Shown piece after piece: positions 58,326-64,000 of a stretch of DNA of 64,000 bases (within the stretch, counting starts at the first letter, position 1; each line of letters begins with the position of its first letter). Position numbers and translations under genes: made by a program. The stretch is from NCBI GenBank assembly GCA_014529385.2, contig CM043950.1, positions 82,532,843-82,596,842 of the forward strand, given 5' to 3'. The notes beneath the pieces were generated by a model that saw nothing but the letters and a program-made list of their open reading frames with translations, searched no databases and was not told where the DNA came from. Source of the stretch: Adiantum capillus-veneris (Eukaryota > Streptophyta > Polypodiopsida > Polypodiales > Pteridaceae).

Positions 58326-59590
58326 GAAGTCAAATTTGCGGATGACAGATGTACAGTTCATGATCTCAGTTTTGGTGATGAAATTGTAGCATCTGGCCTT
58401 TTGTGTCGTGGGTTGTATAAGATCACTTTGTATGACAAGTGTGGACAAAATTTTGCAAATGCAATTGCAAATTCAAGGGATGTTTTAGATGCAAAACTGT
58501 GGCATGCACGTTTTGGGCATCTGAATTTTGCCAGTTTGCTGTGTTTACAGAAATCTGATATGGTTGCTTCTTTGCCGCCTCTTGAAGCACTTGTCAAACA
58601 TGTTTGTGAAGGCTATATTTTGGGTAAAATGCAACGTTCTAAGTTTTCAAAGGATGATTGAGTTAGGGCCACATGCAGGTTACAGCTTGTACATAGTGAT
58701 GTTTGTGGGCCCATGCAAACTCCGTCCTTGGGAAATTATCTTTACTTTGTGACTTTCATTGATGATTACTCCAGGCATGCATGGGTATTTCTGCTTAAAG
58801 CAAAGTCCGAAGTTTTTATGTGCTTTAAATAATTTCTGGCTATAGCTGAAAATGTATCGAAATGTACTATGGGCACCCTCCGTTCGGATCGAGGGGGGGA
58901 GTATATGTCTCATGAATTTAATGCATTTCTGGCTAGTCGTGGGATAAAACACCAATGTACAATGCCTTATACACCTCAGCAAAAAAGTGTTGCCAAGAAG
59001 CAAAATAGGTGACTTACGGAAATGGCACGATGTATGGTGAAAAGTCAAGCTTTGTCGCATGCTTTTTGGCTTGAGGCCATCATGTGTGCCACTTATATAC
59101 TTAACAGGTGTCCTACGAAAGCTTTGCAGTCTATTACTCCATATGAAGCATGGCATGATAGAAAGCCATCTATTGAGCACATGCGTGTTTTTGGCTATTT
59201 GGTGTCGCAAACACATTGCAGAAAATTGGATGAGAAGGCTATCAAATGTATTTTTGTTGGTTATAGTGCTGAAACCAAAGGTTATAGGTTGTATCATCCG
59301 CAAACAAAGCGTATTTTGGTTTCACAGGATGTAGTGTTTGTGGAAGATTCTGTTCAGCCCTTGCTGTCGTGTACTAGAGACAGTAATGTAAGCTCACAGG
59401 ACATTTATGACACTTTGTTGCCTCTTTTAAGTGGTGGAAGTTCGAATGTAAATTCCAATGAGGCAAATGTACAGCCTACGGGGGTTTCCAAAAATGTTAT
59501 AGATCAGCCTATTACTGATGCAGATGTACATGATGTACTTGATGAGGAAAGGGCTGAAAATGAGCAGGCTCTAGAGGTATGTCAAAATGA
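58326..59590 (+). pseudogene. Copia integrase remnant
   Basis: The GAG-pre-integrase box LWHARFGHLNFASL and HVCEGYILGKMQ form the zinc domain; its second-last Cys is Tyr. The core has VHSDVCGPM and LRSDRGGEY (two catalytic Asp). The Glu that follows about 35 residues later is changed: SVAKKQN where the family has A-E-R. In-frame stops lie near 58658, 58828 and 59006. The C-terminal LNRCPTKALQSITPYEAWHD and FGYLVSQTHCRKLDEKA regions are intact in one frame. A frameshift near 59580 leads to RT. Confidence 0.8.
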
Positions 59591-60454
59591 TTGGTGCACA
59601 CTTTGTGTGACAGTAAATTGGATGCACCTTTGTCTAGTTGCACTCGTTCAGGCTCTCGCCATGCATCTTATACATCAGATTGTTATGCTTTGGCTGTGTC
59701 TAGCTTGCATGATGTTGAGGAACCTCTGTCTTTTGATGAAGCACAGAATTCAGAAAATTGGATGGCTGCCATGCAATCAGAATATGATGCACTTATAGAA
59801 AATGACACATGGACTTTATGTGAAATGCCTCCTGGAAACAAGGCCATTGGTACGAAGTGGGTTTACAAGTTGAAATGCAAGCCGGATGGTGAGATCGATC
59901 ACCATAAGGCTCGACTTGTTACAAAGGGTTATGCACAACATAAAGGCATAGACTATGAAGAAACTTTTTCTCCCACTTGTCGTATGACTACTGTGCATTT
60001 TCTATGTGCATTGGCAGCTCATTTTGGTTGGGATGTATATCAATCAGACATTGTTACTGCTTTCTTGAATGGTGACATATTTGAGGAAGTTTATGTAACG
60101 TAGCCTCGCGGATTTGTCAAGAAAGGACAAGAAGACAAAGTGTGCAGATGTAAGAAGGCTTTGTATGGGTTGAAGCAATTTCCTCGTGCTTGGTATGAGA
60201 AAGTTGACACTCATTTGGTCAAACGAGGCTTTCGTAACAGTCCAACAGAAAGCACATTGTATGTCAAGCGTGAGGGCGATGTACTTCTCATTGTTGTTCT
60301 TTATGTGGATGATTTGCTGATCACTGGTCCCAATGAGGCACATATTGTTGAATTTAAGGCTGATCTGAATGCTACTTTCAAGATGAAAGATTTGGGGTTG
60401 TTGCATCATTACTTGGGCATAGAGTTTAAACAGTGTGATGCTCCAGTACTTTGA
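59591..60454 (+). pseudogene. Copia reverse transcriptase remnant, truncated before RNase H
   Basis: ENWMAAMQSEYDALIENDTW opens the RVT_2 domain. IGTKWVYKLKCKPDGEIDHH, KARLVTKGYAQ, DYEETFSPT and VTAFLNGDIFEEVYV follow, then a TAG (about 60101). CKKALYGLKQ, then LYVDDLLITG, carry the intact Y-V-D-D active site. The sequence breaks off at DLGLLHHYLGIEFKQ and is joined at about 60450 to gypsy sequence, so RNase H and the 3' LTR are gone. Confidence 0.85.
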
Positions 60455-60800
60455 AGGCGATGAATCCGATGCAACCCTACCAATCATTACCAAAGGATTA
60501 ATTGTGAAGGGAATCCTTGATGGTGGCATTGGGGTTAGCATTGTAACTAAAAACTGTTGGGAATCTATGGGAAGACCCACCTTGGGTCTACAAACATAGT
60601 GGTAAAGATGGCCAATGGGACCATCATTAAACCTATTGGGATGTTGGAAGATCTCAAGATCAAGGTTCTTGGACACAAGGTAAGGAACACCTTCATTATT
60701 ATAGATTTTCCAAGCACACTATGTCATCTGAGATTATATTAGAACGTCCTTTCATGAGAGAAGCAAAGATGGTGCATGACTGGTCTAAAAAACCATGTCT
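60455..60800 (+). pseudogene. Gypsy protease fragment
   Basis: KGILDGGIGVSIVTKNCWES resembles the retropepsin loop of the element at 5-6 kb, with D-G-G for D-S/T-G. After a one-base shift, VVKMANGTIIKPIGMLEDLK and VRNTFIIIDF continue the domain. Its ILG motif is replaced by a shifted frame. Related to, but distinct from, the left-hand gypsy. Confidence 0.6.
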
Positions 60801-61959
60801 ACTTACAGTTCCAAGACTCTATCATTCGAGTTGATCTTGTGACTGATTGAGCACATCCTCTAGGAAACAGATTTATAATTGACCATCGATCTGACACCAC
60901 AATTCACTTAGCTCCCTTGCAGTATTGTTACACGTGTAAAACAGACACTGATGTTGGGAAATATTCCCCTTATATGGATGTTCTTCCTGGAATGGTTGAG
61001 TCTGACAACGTAGACTGGGTCCACCTAGCCACCATAATAGACACTTGGAGAAATAGAGGGAGGACTTGGGTGACACTTGAGGGGGACAAAGTTCCACAAC
61101 TTGTACCTTTAAATATGACAAGAGCAATACATATAGCTTCTGATGACCTACAAGATGAATGTTTGACTAATAGTGGAACGAGTAGCGTCTCAAAAAACTA
61201 TAGCCCACATAATTTGGAGTTGGAATCATTAGTTGACAGACTCTTAGGATGAAGAATCTGAGTTAAATATTGGTACAAATGTGGGGAAAAACCATTCAAG
61301 GGCCAGTGGTACCCAAGATGACAATCTATCCTAGAGAGGAGAAGACACAAGTAGTGAGTCTAGCCTACTGTGCACTAGAGACCGGCCATAATAAAAAATT
61401 ATATAAGAAGCGTAAGCGATATAAGAGGCGACGATATCGAGAAAATATACATGCTAGGATAAATGAAAAGAAATCTACTGCAAAATGGCTCAGTTATATG
61501 GGGGCATGTGATGCTGATCAAAAGTTGGTAGATAATTGGGGTGAATACCTTCGAAGCGTCATGTGGTGTAGTCCACAACCCCTTGACATTGCACAATTAG
61601 AGGTCGCCGAGAAGCCAAAGTTGACCCATACTGTAAGGAGATGCCAAAATTGAGAGTTAGCTTGACAACTAAGGGAAGCGGAAGCATTATCACAGTCCAT
61701 AAAGCAACAAGACCTCCCAATTCATAATTTTAAATCTTGCACAACGGAGGAGCGTAAGGTTGTGTATACAAAGGCCCAAAGAACACCTACTAATGGAAGT
61801 AATGGAGTCTATGATGGTCTGGCGATAGTTAAAGAAATAGAGTTAGCGGACCCAGGTGAGGAGTCCAAACCTATTTTCATTGCCCAAGTATCATGACATG
61901 AAGGGCGTTCCACCTTCCATAGGGCAACATACACTTCCAATGATTAGCACTGCTAAACC
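60801..61959 (+). pseudogene. Gypsy polyprotein linker segments
   Basis: Two open segments (60917-61252 and 61270-61653). One has VDWVHLATIIDTWRNRG. The other has a strongly basic KKLYKKRKRYKRRRYRENIH patch. No domain is recognised; order between protease and RT suggests polyprotein spacer. Confidence 0.4.
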
Positions 61960-62455
61960 AATCCAACAAAGATCCTACCCAATGAATCCTAAGTATGAAA
62001 AGATTATCGAATAAGAACTCAAAAAACTTATCAAACGTGGATTTATACCGTATCAAGAACTCAGAATGGGTGTGTCCATTACTTATTGTGCCAAAAAAGA
62101 ATGGGAAACTTCGAGTGTGTAGATTCAAGAAGGTTAATGAAGCCACTAGGAGAGATCACTTTTCATTGCCATCATTTCAGAACATGTACTTGAACGAATT
62201 GCAGGAAAGGAAGCTTATAGCTTTTTAGATGGGTACTTTGGTTACAATCAAATCACGATTGCGCTAGAGGACCAAAAGATTAATAAACACTGCTTTTAGG
62301 GAATATTTAAGAGATTTCTACGAAGATTTTTTAAGTGATCTTTGTGTTTATTCTTCATGGAAAAAACATCTATCATGTTTACGAAAAGTGTTTGAAAGGT
62401 GCAGATTGTATCGCATCTCATCAAATCCTTTCAAATGCCAATTTTGGGTTAAACA
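61960..62455 (+). pseudogene. Gypsy RT fragment with internal deletion
   Basis: YEKIIE-stop-ELKKLIKRGF, VCPLLIVPKKNGKLRVC and FKKVNEATRRDHFSLPSF are the N-terminal RT fingers. DGYFGYNQI follows. After EDQKINK the sequence jumps to RDFYEDFLSDLCVYSSWKKH, where F-L-S-D stands for the family's F-L-D-D active site, and ends KCQFWVKHG. The palm is shortened and the key Asp lost. Confidence 0.7.
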
Positions 62456-62688
62456 TGGAGTACAACACAGAAAGAGATGCCCTCACTAACTACCCTGTGT
62501 GGGTGGAGTTTCCGAACCTCCCTTTGCACTTCCATAATCACCTTTGGGTCATTGGGGCCCAACTAGGGAAAGTCCTACGGGGAAGACCTAGGGGGGAGTA
62601 CATCCCTGCATGGCACCCACAGGTGCTCATAGAGATGGATACCTCTGTCGACCTCCCCCAGGAGATGGTAGTGGCTCTAGATGACTGA
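62456..62688 (+). pseudogene. DUF4283-like (LINE ORF1-type) fragment
   Basis: YPVWVEFPNLPLHFHNHLWV, then LGKVLRG and PQVLIEMDTSVDLP, resemble the DUF4283 region that precedes zinc knuckles in plant LINE-associated proteins. It is joined abruptly to the gypsy RT. No further LINE sequence follows. Confidence 0.5.
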
Positions 62689-62733
62689 GAGTTATTTGTA
62701 ACTCATTAACCTATAATATGTGTGATGTGTGTG

Positions 62734-62740
<7 letters not shown>

Positions 62741-62822
<82 letters not shown>
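62741..62822. repeat. GT microsatellite, about 41 units
   Basis: Uninterrupted GT dinucleotides followed by GTATGTATAT. Confidence 0.97.
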
Positions 62823-62826
<4 letters not shown>

Positions 62827-63455
62827 ATATATGTATAGAATTTACTAGAATCATTCAAGGTCAAGCTGCACTTTAGCATTCTAAAAGAATGGAATGCAAG
62901 AGAAGTCAGGCCATGTGAAAATGTGAAATGAAAGGTGAAATAAAAAGATCCGTTTAATATTTTAAAACCAAAATAAAATTTAAGGTAAGTCTCAATCATT
63001 ACTGAAAACATTGAAAATATTCCTAACTCAACCCTCCTCTAAGGCTTCTTTTAGAAAGCCAAAAAGTGTAAGGTAGAGGTGCCAGTCAAAGTATGGGCCC
63101 CTCTTTAGAACCTGTCCTACCTCCAAAAAATATCACCAAAATGCACCAGATTAGAGATAAGAAAGCTTGAATGCTTTTGTGGCTAGCATAGCTTTTAGAG
63201 AATCTTGGCCATTGGATCACATGTTCAAGTCTTGTTGGCAGCTTTGTACCTAATTACCCCCTTGATGGATTTGCAACTCACCCCCATTTTTGTTACACAG
63301 GAAATCGTATTTTTGTATTGCATTTGAGGTAGCGAGCACCATTTGACTTGCTCATTTTTGCTGCAAATGCGCGCGCTCATGGTGCATCCTTTGCACCCTT
63401 CCCCACTCAAAATGGCTAACCGAAGCTCTTGCTAGATGTGTCAAGATTTCGGCGT
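62823..63455. other. No gene seen
   Basis: No domain or repeat noted. Confidence 0.4.
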
Positions 63456-63459
63456 CTCT

Positions 63460-63569
63460 AAATCGGCTCCTCTACCCTAGCTGAGTTGGTGAGACCTTTG
63501 TGATGTAACCCCAAGGTTGAGGGTTCGAGGTTCACGAGTTGCGTTCTCTTGGGTGTATTATCCTCCTCT

Positions 63570-63603
<34 letters not shown>

Positions 63604-63660
63604 GGGAGTGGTTCTCACGGTTGCCCCTCGAGGGTGTAATGTACAACAATGTACAGTTGT
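63460..63660 (+). mobile_element. tRNA-derived SINE-like element
   Basis: TAGCTGAGTTGGT (63478-63490) matches the RNA polymerase III A box and GGTTCGAGGTTC (63522-63533) the B box, 31 bases apart as in tRNA genes. The flanks do not fold into a proper acceptor stem, so this is a SINE head or tRNA pseudogene rather than a tRNA gene. A G run (63573-63601) interrupts its body. Confidence 0.65.
63573..63601. repeat. Homopolymer G run, 29 bases
   Basis: An uninterrupted G run. Its length is likely imprecise in any assembly. Confidence 0.9.
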
Positions 63661-63949
63661 AAATACATGATATGTGTATAGTTTCTCTGTACTACCTTCC
63701 CCGCGCTGATGGTGAAAAAAACAAGTGAAAGGGTCACGGTGGCTTTCTAAAACAATAAGAAAATGACAAAATCATTAGATCGAGTTTAACTAGAATTATA
63801 TAAGGTGAAGCAGTGGTCGGGAATGTCTCTTTTACTAAGCGAAGAAGCAAACCAAAAATACTAGCAATTTTTTTGAAATTTGTAAAATCTTTAACTAAGT
63901 TTTGACATTATTGCATTGGTTTTTCTTCTCTTTACCATGGTTTTCTCAT

Positions 63950-63955
63950 TAATAA

Positions 63956-64000
<45 letters not shown>
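63950..64000. repeat. TA/TG microsatellite at window end
   Basis: ATATAT changes into TGTGTG and runs off the window. Confidence 0.95.

Noticed and set aside
63460-63540. Functional tRNA gene
   Set aside because: A and B boxes fit, but acceptor and T stems do not pair well; a SINE or pseudogene is more likely.

Overview
The window looks like nuclear DNA of a land plant. It holds Ty1/copia and Ty3/gypsy retrotransposon remnants with plant-type primer sites, GT-AG introns, a tRNA-derived SINE, long dinucleotide tracts and a pentatricopeptide (PPR) fragment. The PPR style and the abundance of low-copy repeat arrays suggest a seedless vascular plant, perhaps a homosporous fern. That placement is inference. 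No organelle genes, rRNA genes or bacterial-type operons are visible.

Layout. 1-12.3 kb: a minus-strand copia Gag with LTR and primer site lies directly against the 3' end of a decayed minus-strand gypsy element. The gypsy Gag, zinc-knuckle and protease remnants lie at 4.6-8.7 kb, its leader carries a family of 22-bp palindromes, and its 5' LTR at 11.4-12.3 kb cuts into a DUF8039-like exon. 12.8-17.2 kb: repeats built on a second palindrome, a 61-bp minisatellite and microsatellites. 17.2-20.7 kb: gene 1, a two-exon gene with a ParB-like domain and a diverged amino-methyltransferase-like domain, broken by three in-frame stops. 20.8-33.3 kb: tandem repeats dominated by a roughly 11-kb higher-order array built on the box TTGGACAAGTGGTGGACCTT. 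33.3-40.4 kb: gene 2, a paralogue of gene 1. It has the same intron position and splices in frame, across a repeat-filled intron, to a SET domain; a NIF/FCP1-like phosphatase domain follows in the same frame after two stops. 40.7-48.6 kb: the box array returns in inverted orientation, interrupted by a second NIF-like exon at 45.4-46.2 kb. 49-64 kb: mobile-element debris, including a gypsy integrase piece, a PPR piece, a long inverted repeat with large CT tracts, a MITE, a nearly full copia element, gypsy protease/RT pieces, a DUF4283-like piece and a SINE.

The centre of interest is the 17-46 kb interval. Two paralogues combine a ParB-like domain with a methyltransferase-like fold, one of them joined to SET and perhaps to a NIF phosphatase. 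Each has a distinctive repeat family filling both its 5' flank and an intron. The usual catalytic motifs of the methyltransferase and phosphatase parts are altered, while the SET motifs look more intact. Most retroelement ORFs carry stops or lost Cys/Glu/Gly residues, many explainable as C-to-T or G-to-A changes. Function is therefore uncertain, and several genes are probably pseudogenes in this assembly.
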